From: Bog-756 sp963734395
GTDB lineage: Bacteria; Actinomycetota; Acidimicrobiia; Acidimicrobiales; RAAP-2
NCBI GenBank assembly: GCA_963734395.1
Contig: CAVTGY010000002.1
Location: 558,001-622,000, forward strand
DNA: 64,000 nucleotides
Direction of reading: 5' to 3'
Shown: positions 18,644-28,934 of the stretch, one piece after another
Numbering within the stretch: the stretch's first letter is position 1
Layout: each line of letters starts with the position of its first letter
The notes under the pieces: model-generated
What the model was told of the DNA's origin: nothing
Database searches by the model: none
The model's input: only the letters and a program-made list of their open reading frames with translations
Translations under genes and position numbers: made by a program

Positions 18644-19656
18644 CGGTCACCCTCCGCCGGGGTGGCGTCACCATCGAGATCGGACGTCGGCGGTTGTTCG
18701 ACGTAGTGGTGGCGCACCAGAAAGTCGATGAGCTGGTCGGCGGCCTCGGCGGCACCGACCGGTCCGATCACCGTCGGAGGATCCGGAATGGCCAGCGCGC
18801 CGGTCAGGTCCAGCAGCCGGATCCGGGGATCATCGCCCTGTGGTGCAGGCAGTACCCGGGTCCTGGGTCGATACGGGCGGCTGGCGCCAACCCGCACCGG
18901 CGGTGTCGGGCGGTCCGACCCGTCGGTCGCCATCGGCGAGGGACGCTCCACCCGCACGGCCGAGGACTCGGCGGCCAGGGCCCCGGCCAGTGACGCCCTT
19001 CGCAGTCGGATCCCGGCTCCCTCCACCGAGCAGACCGCGGGCAGCGGTACCCGGAGCTGCTCCCGCCACCCGCCGTCGAGGCGGCGTTGGGCGAGCAGGT
19101 GTGGTTCGGCGCCGGCGCGGCTGGGTTCCACCTCCAGGGACACCAGTCCGAGGGCCTGGGCGGCACCCAACCGGTGGGCCAGAAATCCCGGGAGGGCGCC
19201 GGTGCCCCGGTCGGCCGATCGGTCGCCGCACACCACCAGCGCCGGGGCGCCCCATGGGTCGAGGGCGGCCACGATGGTGCGGGCAAGATCGTGTTCGTCG
19301 GCGCCCAGCTCCACCTGGTAGGCGCCCTCGGTATCGCCACCGTTGTCGGTATCCGCCTCGGTGGCGGGGACCCGTACCACCGAGGCTCCCAATGCCGAGA
19401 CGTCTCGCAGCACCGGTTCGATGGTTGCGGGCCCTACCGCCACCGCCACCACTCGCCCCGACCAGGCATCGGCGACCCGCAGGACATACTCGAGGGCAGC
19501 GGCATCGGCGGCCGAGAGCCCGATGCCCCAAGGGTCACGACCGATGGAACCGGTGAGCGGGTCCACCTCCGGACGGAGGTCGCAGATCCGGAGACAGGCC
19601 ACCGCCAACGGCCGGTCGTCGTCCGCCGGGGCGGTGATGGTCGGAGCAGGGTTCAT
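18640..19656 (-). CDS. Mycofactocin-locus electron-transfer flavoprotein, beta subunit
   Basis: EtfB-like protein of 338 residues that would pair with the EtfA-like protein of the same operon to carry electrons from dehydrogenases to the FixC-like quinone reductase. Visible: GIGLSAADAAALEYVLRVAD, VVAVAVGPATIEPVLRDV and LVVCGDRSADRGTGALPGFL, the adenine-nucleotide binding block, then LPAVCSVEGAG. It diverges more than catabolic EtfB, with an acidic insert (EADTDNGGDTEGAY) and a C-terminal extension. Four-base overlaps join it to the ferredoxin and to mftE. Confidence 0.85.
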   Translation of the reverse strand: MNPAPTITAPADDDRPLAVACLRICDLRPEVDPLTGSIGRDPWGIGLSAADAAALEYVLRVADAWSGRVVAVAVGPATIEPVLRDVSALGASVVRVPATEADTDNGGDTEGAYQVELGADEHDLARTIVAALDPWGAPALVVCGDRSADRGTGALPGFLAHRLGAAQALGLVSLEVEPSRAGAEPHLLAQRRLDGGWREQLRVPLPAVCSVEGAGIRLRRASLAGALAAESSAVRVERPSPMATDGSDRPTPPVRVGASRPYRPRTRVLPAPQGDDPRIRLLDLTGALAIPDPPTVIGPVGAAEAADQLIDFLVRHHYVEQPPTSDLDGDATPAEGDR

Positions 19657-19967
19657 CCGCGGTGGAAGACGACGCCCTGGCCGCCGTCGGGGTAGGACCA
19701 GGTGATGGCGTGGTCATGGTTGCAGACCAGGTAGCAGGTTCCGCACTCGAAGCACTCTTCGTAGTTGAAGAGAATGCCCCCGTCCGAGGTGGGGGCGAAG
19801 AGGTTCGCCGGGCAGGCGGTGACGCACTCGTGGGTGGTGCACGATCGGCAGACATCGGAGTCGACGGTGATGTGCGCCCGGTCACCGACGCGGAAATCGA
19901 CGGTGGCCATCCGCTCCTCGAACGAGATTCCGCGCCAGTGCTCTCCGGCCGGTCCGGACGTGCTCAT
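19653..19967 (-). CDS. FixX-like ferredoxin
   Basis: A 104-residue iron-sulfur protein, intact. Eight cysteines at residues 40, 43, 48, 52 and 72, 75, 78, 82 form CRSCTTHECVTACP and CFECGTCYLVC, enough for two clusters, although FixX proteins are often described with one. It would accept electrons from or give them to the FixC-like flavoprotein encoded immediately upstream. Four-base overlaps on both sides fix its stoichiometry with FixC and EtfB. Confidence 0.92.
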   Translation of the reverse strand: MSTSGPAGEHWRGISFEERMATVDFRVGDRAHITVDSDVCRSCTTHECVTACPANLFAPTSDGGILFNYEECFECGTCYLVCNHDHAITWSYPDGGQGVVFHRG

Positions 19968-21268
19968 CCGAAGATCCTCATCCCGCGCACGGTGTCTGCC
20001 GCCAGCTGGCGGAGCTTCACCCCGTGGGCGGCCGCGGCGGCCCGTGCCACCCTCAGGCCACCCCGCTTGGGCGCGGGATTGTCCACGGTGAACATCCCTT
20101 CGACCAGATCGCAGAGAAGACCCGGGTAACGCCGCTGGACGCGGTCGGACAACACCAGGGCGGGTGCCCGGCGAAGGCGCTTGTGGTCGGCCAGCACGAA
20201 CTGCCGTTCGAGACCGGACCGGTAGGAGGCAAGTCCGCCTTTCGAACAGTCGCCTGCGGCAATGGCCCGGTCGACGGCCCGGCCGGCGGCGAATCCCGAT
20301 CCGATGGCGAAATTGACTCCTTCCAGCCAGATGCCCGAGGCAAGGGTCATGGCCGCGGCGTCACCGGCCAGCACCATCCCGTCGGTGGCCAGGGTGGGCA
20401 TGGTGTCGTACCCGCCCTCGGGTATCAGATGGGCCGCGTACTCCTTGAGCGTGGATCCCCTCAGGTAGGGGGCGATCGACGGATGTTCCTTGAGATCGGT
20501 GATCAGCTCCTCGGGTCGGACCTTCGATTCGGCCAGATGGGTCACCGAGACCACTACGCCGACGCTGACCGTGGTGGCGTTGGTGTACAGGAAACCGCCC
20601 CCGGGTATTCCCCGGGTGCATCCGAGCATCTCGATGTCCACACCCTCGTGGTCTTTCACGCCGAAACGCTCGTTGATCACGCCGGCCGGGAGCTCGAGCA
20701 CCTCTTTCACCCCGAGCGTGTAGTGGGAGGCCTCGGGATCACCGAGCAGGCCGGCTTCCCTGGCCAGAAACGAGTTGACCCCGTCGCAGGCCACGACCGC
20801 CCGGGCCCGCAGCTCGGCACCCTCGCGGTCGGTGCGCACGCCGACCACCCGACCGCTGCCGTCGCGCACAAGGCCGGTGGCCACCGTGGAGGTGAGCAGC
20901 CGGGCCCCGGCGTCGGTGGCCTTGCCCGCCAGCCACGAGTCGAACTGGGATCGCAGAGTGGTCATGCCGTTGAACGGCGCCGCCCCCCACGCCTGGGTTC
21001 GGAAGTCGACCGACAGCGACTGGGTTCCGGTCATCATCATGGTCTGCCGGCGGACCACCCACCGCTCGACCGGCACCTCGTCCCACCATTCGGGGACGAT
21101 GCCGTCGAGAACCCTTCCGTAGACCACCCCGCCGTAGACGTTCTTCGACCCGGGAAACGGTCCGCGTTCCACCAGTACCACCGAGCGACCGGATCGAGCC
21201 AGGGCCAGGGCCGCGGCAGACCCGGCCGGACCGGCTCCCACCACGATTGCGTCGAAGTCCTCAGCCAC
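19964..21268 (-). CDS. FixC-like ETF:quinone oxidoreductase flavoprotein
   Basis: Intact 434-residue FAD enzyme. FAD-binding AIVVGAGPAGSAAALALARS starts at residue 7, VVACDGVNSFLARE is the second FAD motif, and LAGDAAAMTLASGIWLEGVN is the third, with a typical geranylgeranyl-reductase/FixC layout (ERGPFPGSKNVYGG). The ETF-QO iron-sulfur domain is missing and supplied in trans by the FixX-like gene, as in FixABCX. It is predicted to pass electrons from the mycofactocin-locus ETF to membrane quinone. Overlaps: EtfA by 8 bases, FixX by 4. Confidence 0.92.
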   Translation of the reverse strand: MAEDFDAIVVGAGPAGSAAALALARSGRSVVLVERGPFPGSKNVYGGVVYGRVLDGIVPEWWDEVPVERWVVRRQTMMMTGTQSLSVDFRTQAWGAAPFNGMTTLRSQFDSWLAGKATDAGARLLTSTVATGLVRDGSGRVVGVRTDREGAELRARAVVACDGVNSFLAREAGLLGDPEASHYTLGVKEVLELPAGVINERFGVKDHEGVDIEMLGCTRGIPGGGFLYTNATTVSVGVVVSVTHLAESKVRPEELITDLKEHPSIAPYLRGSTLKEYAAHLIPEGGYDTMPTLATDGMVLAGDAAAMTLASGIWLEGVNFAIGSGFAAGRAVDRAIAAGDCSKGGLASYRSGLERQFVLADHKRLRRAPALVLSDRVQRRYPGLLCDLVEGMFTVDNPAPKRGGLRVARAAAAAHGVKLRQLAADTVRGMRIFG

Positions 21269-22323
21269 GGTCCACCCCGAATCGACGGGCCAACTCGGTC
21301 AGCAGTGCCCGGGCGTCGGTGACCAGTCCCAGGTCTGCCCGGGCAGTCATCGGGCAGAAGGCATCGGTATTGACGCTGATGATGTGCCGGGGAGTTCCCA
21401 GACCGCCCACGTGCTGGGTGGCCCCCGATATGCCCAAGGCGATGTACAGCTCGGGATCGATGGTGATGCCGGTGGTGCCGATCTGGCGTTCATAGCCGGT
21501 CCAGCCGGCGTCGGTGGCCACCCGGGTGGCGCCGGCCGATGCCCCCATCGCCGCCGCCACCTCCACCAGCAAGTCGAACACCGCGGTGGCCTGGTCGTCG
21601 TCGCACCCGACCACCAGGCCGGCCCCTCCCCCCACCACCCGACTGGCGTCGGCCAGGTCGATGGTGTGCAGGTCCGGTTCGAGGATCGCGGTCACCTCGG
21701 CATCGAGCAACGGGCCGGCCAGCCGGACCCGGACCCGGCGGGTCCGGGTCGGGCAGTGGCTGGACGAGGGCCTCGACATCCGACGGGGCGACGGCCCGGC
21801 TCCCACCGACCAGGGTGACCACCGCGTGCCCCTCTACCTCCACCGGGATCAGGACCCGATCGTCCAGCCGGGTCACGGTGGCGCTCACCTGGTACCCGCC
21901 ACCCGGTTCGGGATTCTGACGGCAGGCGGCGCCGATGACCCGGGCCACCAGGGGACGCCCCAGGGCCGAGGCGAGCCGCGGTGCCAGGTCGCGTCCGTCG
22001 GGCGACGCCGGCAGGATCACCAGCGGCACCGGTTGCACCAGAGGCGCCAGCCGGGCGGCGAGGGAGGCGGGCCGGAACCCCTCACCGGTGTCGGCCCACC
22101 AGACCAGGCCGGCGCCGACCAGGGCTCGGGCACCGGCCTCGGACCCCGATCCGACCACGATGGCGGTACCGCCGGCCTCGGCCACCGCCTCGTCGGCCCC
22201 GACCGGCAGCCGTCCCTCCCGGACCATCACGATGGCCACCGCTTCCGGATCCGTTCCTGCGGCCCCCCGGGTGAGCACCGACCCCCCGGTGTCCTCGGCC
22301 CACCCGCTCTCTGCCCGCACCAC
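21261..22323 (-). CDS. Mycofactocin-locus electron-transfer flavoprotein, alpha subunit (frame-broken)
   Basis: Partner of the EtfB-like protein. The N-terminal part (AVAIVMVREGRLPVGADEAV, VPLVILPASPDGRDLAPRLA) is the ETF-alpha nucleotide-binding-like half. The C-terminal part holds the FAD domain: RVVGGGAGLVVG, GASAGATRVATDAGW, RQIGTTGITIDPELYIALG and ISGATQHVGGLGTPRHIIS. An indel near 21740, inside a run of Asp-Pro codons, separates the two halves. The start ATG at 22323 lies nine bases after OYE1. Length about 354 residues. Confidence 0.88.
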
Positions 22324-22332
22324 GCACCGCGC

Positions 22333-24292
22333 TCACAGTGCGACCGCCACCCGGTGGCCCTCGATCACCGCGGCGTGGGCACGGCGCGGAGCCAGGCAGT
22401 CCCCGACCCGGTGGACGGCGGTGGACCGGTCCTTGAGGATCTGCCACAAGCCGTCTTCGGGCTCTTGGTGCACGGCGCAGACCACCCAGTCACAGGACCG
22501 CTGCTGATCGGTCCCGGTCGGGTGGTGCTGCAGGGTGAGAACCAGGTGACCGGCGTCGTCGTCCACCCCCATCGGGACCAGGTCCACCTGCTGGTCGATG
22601 CCCTTGGCATGGGCTTTCACGTTCCAGGTCTCCATATCCAGTGTGATCCCGAGGTCCTGGCCCACCACCATGCCGTTGGTGACGATCTCCACCCGGCAGC
22701 CCCGGTCGGCCAGCAGCTCGGCCACCGAGGTGGCCTGGTGGAAGCCGAGCTCGTCGACCACCACCACCCGTCCCTGGGGACGGGCCCGGTTCTCCAGGAC
22801 GTCCCGAACGTCGACCACCCGCTCACATGCTCCTGCCCACCACGGTCGGGCCGGGCGGGCACCGGTGGCCAGTATCACCGCGTCCGGGAGCAAGGTCGGC
22901 GATCAGGTCGGGCGTGGCCTCGATGCCGGTCCTCACCTCGACGCCCAGTCGCTGGGCGGCGACGATCAGGTTGCGGGTGATGTCGAGGAACTCGGCCCGG
23001 CTGGGGACGACCGCTGCCACTGCTACCTGACCGCCGAGGCGGTCGGCGCGCTCGAACAGGGTCACCCGGTGCCCGTTCTCGGCGGCGGTGACCGCGGCCT
23101 GCAACCCGCCCGGGCCGCCGCCGACCACCACCACCCTCCGGCGCCGGGAGGGAGAGGGAAGGCGCGCCGACTCACGGCCGGCCCTCGGGTTCTCGATGCA
23201 TCCGAGCCACCGGTTGAGGCCCATCCGTCCGACGCACTCCTGGTTGCACGACAGGCAGGTGCGGATGTCGTTGGCGTGTCCCGACCTGGCTTTGGCCGCG
23301 AACTCGGCGTCGGCGATCTGACCGCGCACGACGCCGACCAGATCGCACAGCCCGTCGTTGAGAGCCCGGTCGGCCTGCCGTGGGTCTTTGAACCGTCCCA
23401 CCCCGACCACCGGCACCGTCACCGCCTGGCGGATGGCGCTGGGGATGAACATGGCATACCCGGGAGGGACCTGCATGCTGGCTTCGATCATGTAGAGGGT
23501 GGCGGTGGCCACCCCGATCGAGGTGTTGATGTAGTCGACCCGGCCGGTGGCGTCGACCATCCGGGCCACTGCCACCGCGTCGTCGATTCCGGTACCACCC
23601 TCGATCAGCTCGTCCCCGCACAACCGCACCCCGAGGGCGTGGTCACCGCCGATGGTGGTGCGCACCGCGTCGACGATCTCGAGAAGGAGCCGTGCCCGGT
23701 TGGCCAACGACCCGCCATAGTCGTCCTGGCGGACGTTGGTGGCCGGGGAGAGAAAGCCGCGCACGATCGACGAGTGCGAGCACTGCAGCTCGATGCCGTC
23801 GAATCCCCCGTCGATGCACCGTCGGGCCACCAGGGCGTATCCGTCGACGATCTGCTCGATCTCGTGGCGCTCCACCGCCTTGGGGACTTCTCGGAACAGC
23901 GGGTCGGGTACCGGGCTCGGCGCCCACACCGGCAGCCGCGAGTACATGCTGGAGGCCTGGCCACCGTTGTGGTTGATCTGGGCGAAGACGGGCACATCGT
24001 GGGCGTGGACCCGCTCGGTGATTCGCCGGTAGCCGGCACCGACGTCGGAGTTGAACCCGTGGATGAGTTTCTCGTAGGGCCAGTCGGTCGGATGGGTGGA
24101 GTGCTCCTCGGTGATGATCAGGCCGACCCCTCCGGCGGCCCGTGCTTCGTAATAGGCGGCGTGCTGCTCGGTGGGCAGCCCGCCCTCGGCGTAATTGGTC
24201 AGGTGTGCGGAAAAGACGATCCGGTTGGGCACGGTGACCGGCCCGATGCGGAGCGGCGTGAACAGTTGCCGGTAGGGGGCACTCGAGCTCAT
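22333..24292 (-). CDS. Mycofactocin-system FadH/OYE-family oxidoreductase, copy 1 (frame-broken)
   Basis: About 653 residues, 2,4-dienoyl-CoA-reductase-like architecture. The N-terminal old-yellow-enzyme barrel binds FMN (LFTPLRIGPVTVPNRIVFS, QINHNGGQAS, QDDYGGSLANRARLLLEIV). A [4Fe-4S] motif follows, CLSCNQECVGRMGLNRWLGC, with C-x2-C-x3-C-x11-C spacing, then a FAD/NAD domain (VVVGGGPGGLQAAVTAAENG) and VVVVDELGFHQATSVAELL. One indel near 22880 breaks the second domain. Family members transfer hydride between NAD(P)H, FMN, FeS and FAD; the substrate in this locus is not known. Nine bases separate it from EtfA and 15 from the SDR. Confidence 0.9.
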
Positions 24293-24307
24293 CGGATCAG
24301 CCGGTGC

Positions 24308-25139
24308 TCAGCGAGCCGTCGAGCCGGCATCGACGGTCATGGTGAGGCCGGTCACGTACCTCGACTCGGCGGATGAGAGATAGACGACTGCGTCACTCAC
24401 GTCTTCGGGGGCGATGACGTCCACCGCCAGGGAGTTGAGGAAGACGGATCCGGTGTCGGGGCTGGATTCGATGCGCTCGGTCAAGCCGCCCAGCCCCACC
24501 AGCATGGGGGTGTCGACACCGGTGGGGTGAATCGAGTTGACCCGGATCCTCTTGGCGGCCAGTTCGTTGGCCAGCATGCGCATGACGCCGACCACCCCGT
24601 GCTTGGACGCCACGTACGGCGCCAGAAAGGGCTGTCCCTTGAGGCCGGCCACCGAGCTGATCAGGATGAGCGAGCCCCCGCCGGCCCGGATGAGGTGAGG
24701 AATGGAAGCGACGCAGGTGTTCCAGGCCCCGGTCAGGTTGATGCCGATCACCGTGTCCCACACCTCGGGGGTGACCTCGTCCCACCGCTGGACGGTGCAC
24801 ACCCCGGCGTTGGCCACCGCGATGTCCAGCCGACCGAGCCGAGCGACGCCGTCGCCGACCGCGGCGCACAGGCCGTCGGGATCCCGCACGTCGACCTGAG
24901 CCGCCACCATCCGAGCCCCCGACCTCGGTGACCAGCCGGGTGGTCTCCTCCAGATCGGCGGGCGAGGCCATCGGGTAGGGGATCGCCCTCACGTCGGCAC
25001 ACAGGTCCACCCCGATGATGTCGGCCCCCTCGCGGGCCAGCCGCACCGCGTGACTTCGACCCTGGCCGCGGGCGGCCCCGGTGATCAGCGCCACCTTGCC
25101 GGACACCCGTCCTGGCCGGCCGGTCGGTACCGTGGTCAT
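24308..25139 (-). CDS. Mycofactocin-coupled SDR oxidoreductase, second copy (frame-broken)
   Basis: Short-chain dehydrogenase of about 277 residues. The N-terminal frame has VALITGAARGQGRSHAVRLA and then DLCADVRAIPYPMASPADL, the diagnostic mycofactocin-dependent insert. After an indel near 24920 come RLDIAVANAGVCT, LILISSVAGLKG, APYVASKHGVVG (Tyr-x3-Lys), HPTGVDTPM and a C-terminal VDAGSTAR. This family keeps its nicotinamide cofactor tightly bound and hands hydride to mycofactocin. ATG 25139 overlaps the stop of OYE2 by four bases. Confidence 0.9.
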
Positions 25140-27107
25140 CCGACCGCCGTTGCCGGGGTCGGTTCGGGGCCGGTGACGCCGGCGAGGTGCATGGCCAGCC
25201 GTCGGCCTTCCAGCACTGCCTCGAGGACACCGCGAGGCGCCACGCAGTCGCCGGCGCGCATGGTCCCGGGTCGAGCCAGATAGAGGGACTCCTCGGGCAG
25301 CCGGTGACTGCAGTCGACCAGCGACGTGCACTCCACCTCGCGCTGCACGCCGGTCCACACGTCCTCGAGGAGCGCCCGATCGTCACGGACGCCCCGCAGC
25401 CGGGCCCGGAGTTCCCTACGAACGCCGGCCCGTTGCAGCCGGGTGTTGGCGTCGGCCAGGTCTCCGGTCAGGGACAGCATGGTCCCGGCGATCTGGTCCG
25501 GGGTCACCAGGGCCACCTCGAAGCCGGCGCCCGCCAACCACTCGGCCACGCCGACCCCGATCGGGCCCCCGACCGGGTCGTGGACCACCACCGGTCCCCG
25601 GGGCAGGAGGTCGGACCCGCGCGGACAGGAGCACCAGCGGGTCGAGCACCGGGCAGGGTCCGTCCACCGGAACGGCCGCCGGGTTGGCCCGGGACCCGGT
25701 GGCCAGCACCACGTCGACGCCGGCGGCTCTGGCCGCGTCGAGATCGGCCGGGGTCGCCTCCACGTCGGTCTCCACCACCGCCCCGAGGGCGTTGCATTCG
25801 GCCAGTAGCCACTCGGCCAGCTCGGCCAGGCGCTCGCGACCCGGACCCACCGAGGCGGCCACCAGCGCACCTCCGGCGCGGTGGTGGCGCTCGAGCACCC
25901 GCACCCGGTGCCCGCGACCGGCGAGCACCCGAGCACACTCCAGCCCTGCCACTCCCGCCGCCGACGATCAGCACCTGTCGCGGTCGGTCGTCGACTCCCT
26001 CCACCGGCGGCTCGACGGTCTCGTGTCCGCTGCGGGGTTCGCCCACGCAGCTCACGATGGGATTGCGGTTGTCCCGAACCCGGCACGCCTGATTGCACAG
26101 GATGCAGGGGCGTGCCCGTCGGGCCCGGCCCGGCGGACCAGCGCCACCAACCGGGGCTCCGCGATCTGGGCCCTGGTCATCTCCACCAGGTCGGCCGCCT
26201 CCTCATCGAGGGCGGTCTGGGCGGCCGACGGATCCACCACACTTCCCTGGAGGACCACCGCGGCCCGGCCGGCGGTGGCCTGGCGCATCCGTCGGCACAG
26301 GTCGAGGTTGAACCCCGGGGCGGTGTGCGCGTCGGGCCGGTAGGCCGACGTCGAGAACGGCCCTCCCCGAACCACCACCACCAGGTCGACCAGATCGGCC
26401 AGCACCGCCACCTGCTCGGCGGCGTGTTCCGGGGTCACCCCCGCCCACGGCGCCAGCTCGTCACAGGACAGACGGAGGGAGACCACCGCTCCGGGCCCGA
26501 TGACACCGCGCACCGCGCCCAACACCTCTCTGGTCAGCCGCAGAGGATCCGAGCCGTACCCATCGGCGCGCCGGTTGGTGAGCCCCGAGTGGAACTGGCG
26601 TAGCAGCGAGGTGGTGCCGGCGTCGATCTCGACACCGTCCAGACCCGACGAGACCGCGGCACCCGCCGCCTGTGCGAACGCCGCCACCAGGGTGTCGATG
26701 TCCGACTGCTCCATTTCCGCCGGCATCTCCCGGCTGACCACATCGGCCACCCGGGAGGGCGCCCACATCGCCGATTGCGAATAGGCGCTCGAACCCTGCG
26801 CTCCGCAGTGGCCGAGACCGGCCAACACCATGGTGCCGTGGGGGTGGCAGGCTGCGGCGACGTCGGTCCATCCGGACCCGCACGCCTCGGCCAGTGGTGC
26901 CCGTTCGTAGGGCCAGTCGGAGGGGTGGACCGAGGCCGTCTCGGTGATCACGATGCCGGCGCCCCCGGCGGCGCGCTCCCGGTAGTACGCGACATGTCGA
27001 TCACCGATGGCTCGTCCCCGGCCGAGGTTGGTCTCGTGGGGTCCGAACACCACCCGTGCCGACGCGGTGCGGCCGGCCACTACCACCGGGTCGACCAGGC
27101 GGACCAC
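25136..27107 (-). CDS. Mycofactocin-system FadH/OYE-family oxidoreductase, copy 2 (frame-broken)
   Basis: Paralogue of the OYE at 22333-24292 with the same domain order and about 657 residues. The barrel starts DPVVVAGRTASARVVFGPHE, has HPSDWPYERAPLAEA and LTNRRADGYGSDPLRLTREV, and the FeS motif reads CILCNQACRVRDNRNPIVSC (C-x2-C-x3-C-x11-C) in a frame entered near 26090. The FAD/NAD part (VLIVGGG, MAGLECARVLAGRGHRV, VVVHDPVGGPIGVGVAEWL) has further indels near 25960 and 25610. It starts three bases after mftC, so it takes the position where mftD sits in mycobacteria. Confidence 0.88.
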
Positions 27108-27110
27108 GGC

Positions 27111-28346
27111 TCAGCGGGAGGCCGCGGTCGTACCCGACGTGCCCAGTGGGCTCTGGTCACAGGCCCGGTCCGGCCGGCGGGGAAGGAGCGTCACCGGCGC
27201 CCGGCGGGCGCGGTGTGAATGATCGAGGGAGGGTTTGGGCGGCGGGCTCTCCCCGCGGGAGGCAAGCGAGCGCTCACCGTGACCCAGGACGCATTCGGGA
27301 TCGGGTCCATCGAGGGGGAGGCCGGTGAAGAACTTCGCCGCCATGCACCCGCCGCGGCAGGAGTCGTAGTGCCCACACGAGCGGCACGCACCCGCACTCT
27401 GGGGCCGACGGAGCTCGGTGAACAGGTCGGAGTGGCGCCACACCCGAGCGAACCCACCCGGCGAACGCACGTTGCCGGCCAGGAACTCGTCGTGGATGGC
27501 GAACGGGCAGGCGTAGACGTCACCTACCGGATCCACCAGACACACCACCCGTCCCGGCCCCACAGAGGTTGAGGCCAGGCAGCGGATCGCCGAAGCCGGC
27601 GAGGTGGAAGAAGGAGTCGCCGGTGAGCACGTCCTCCCCGTGGGCCACCAACCACTGGTAGAGCGACTTCTGCTGCGCCGGCGGTGGGATGGAGCTCCTC
27701 CCAGACATCGGCACCCCGTCCCGAAGGCCGGAGCCGGGTGAGCCGGAGTTGCGCGCCGTAGCGATCGGCGAGCGCCTTGAGCGCGTCCAGCTGGCCGACG
27801 TTGTGACGGGTTACCACTACCGAGAGCTTGAATCCGACGAATCCGGCCTCGGCCAGCCGTTCCATGGCCGACAGGGCGGTGGCATACGAGCCGGCGCCCC
27901 GGACCGCGTCGTTGACCTCGGCGGTGGCCCCGTCGAGCGAGATCTGCACGTCGACGTAGTCGCTGGCCGCCAGTCGCCGGGCGACCTCGGCGGTGATGCG
28001 GGATCCGTTGGTCGAGAACTTGACGCCGACGTGGTGGTCGGTGGCGTACTCGACCAGTTCCCAGAAGTCGGCCCGCACCGTGGGTTCGCCCCCGCCGATG
28101 TTGACATAGAAGATCTGCATCGCCTCGAACTCGTCGATCACCGCCTTGCACTCACCGGTGGTCAGCTCGTCGGGGTCGCGTCGGCCGGAGCTGGACAGGC
28201 AGTGGACACAGGCCAGGTTGCAGGCGTAGGTCAGTTCCCAGGTCAGGCAGATGGGCGCGTCCAGGCCTCGCTCGAACCGTTCGACGAGTCGCACGGCGGA
28301 GGCGGGGGAGGCGGGGACGACCGACCGCTGTTCGGTGAGCGGTCAT
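27111..28346 (-). CDS. mftC: Mycofactocin radical SAM maturase MftC (frame-broken)
   Basis: Radical SAM enzyme that decarboxylates the C-terminal Tyr of MftA and cross-links it to Val. The SAM cluster motif is CNLACVHC (C-x3-C-x2-C) inside DAPICLTWELTYACNLAC; FYVNIGGGEPTVR and VQISLDGATAEVND follow. The SPASM domain has CLVDPVGDVYACPF and CRSCGHYDSCRGGC. Indels near 28310, 27690 and 27550 change frame. The start is inferred as ATG 28346, overlapping the mftB stop by four bases, with an indel just after it; ATG/GTG near 28294 is the fallback. Reconstructed length is about 410 residues. Confidence 0.93.
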
Positions 28347-28646
28347 GACGCCTCCCTCGGTCGGATCATGCCCGACTCGGCCAGCGAGCCGAGCGCCTGT
28401 TCGTAGGCGTCCGAGCTCGGCGGGGGAGACGCCGGCCGCACGGCAGGCATCGTGACCGGTGGGTTGTGTCGCCAACGACTCCACCACGTCGACCAGGGTC
28501 CGACTCTTGAGGAAGGTGAGCCGACGGGTGCCGAAGTGATAGGCGAGTGCTCCGAACGATTCTGGTCGGAGTGATACCCGAGGATCGAGGGCCCAGGGCC
28601 GGGCACCGTCGAACCGGGTGGCGACCGAATGAGGTTCAGGGGGCAT
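28343..28646 (-). CDS. mftB: Mycofactocin RRE chaperone MftB (frame-broken)
   Basis: Small peptide-recognition protein of about 100 residues that delivers MftA to MftC. The start ATG is at 28646; WALDPRVSLRPESFGALAYH and FLKSRTLVDVVESL are the winged-helix RRE core typical of MftB. One indel near 28425 joins it to YEQALGSLAESGMI, and the stop overlaps the mftC start. It sits 76 bp downstream of mftA behind a C-rich transcript segment. Confidence 0.9.
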
Positions 28647-28690
28647 CGGCGTGGGAGCGGTGTCGGTCGGATGTCGGGCGGCGTCGGAGT

Positions 28691-28714
28691 GGGCGGGGAC
28701 GGGGCGGGAGGGGG
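28691..28714 (+). other. Five-tract G-quadruplex motif between mftA and mftB
   Basis: On the plus strand, which is the template strand for the operon, five G-runs of 3, 4, 4, 3 and 5 are separated by loops of one or two bases. It lies wholly in the 76-bp gap between the mftA stop and the mftB start. Short loops and five tracts make a stable G-quadruplex plausible. A role in limiting read-through from mftA to mftB is inference. Confidence 0.45.
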
Positions 28715-28722
28715 CGCAGGGC

Positions 28723-28884
28723 CTAGTAGACGCCGCACATGCCGTCGATGGATACGTCCTCGACCAGCAGGTCCTCGCGCACCAGACCACTTGTGCCAAC
28801 CGCAGGAGCCGCCGACTCGGCGTCGGACTCGGTGGGTGATTGGTCGGCCTCGGGCGTGCGGTCGTTCTCGGTGGTGACGGGCAT
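28723..28884 (-). CDS. mftA: Mycofactocin precursor peptide MftA
   Basis: A 53-residue ribosomal peptide. The leader is acidic and Ala-rich; the C-terminus LLVEDVSIDGMCGVY is the invariant mycofactocin core, whose final Val-Tyr becomes the redox cofactor. ATG 28884 has a strong GGAGGT ribosome site five bases upstream. An in-frame TTG at 28935 would add 17 residues but would place the start over the probable promoter. First gene of a 13-gene operon and divergent from mftR. Confidence 0.97.
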   Translation of the reverse strand: MPVTTENDRTPEADQSPTESDAESAAPAVGTSGLVREDLLVEDVSIDGMCGVY

Positions 28885-28934
28885 GGGACCTCCAGGGGCG
28901 GCGGGATGCGCCCGGTCGTGGGCGATGGGTTTCA

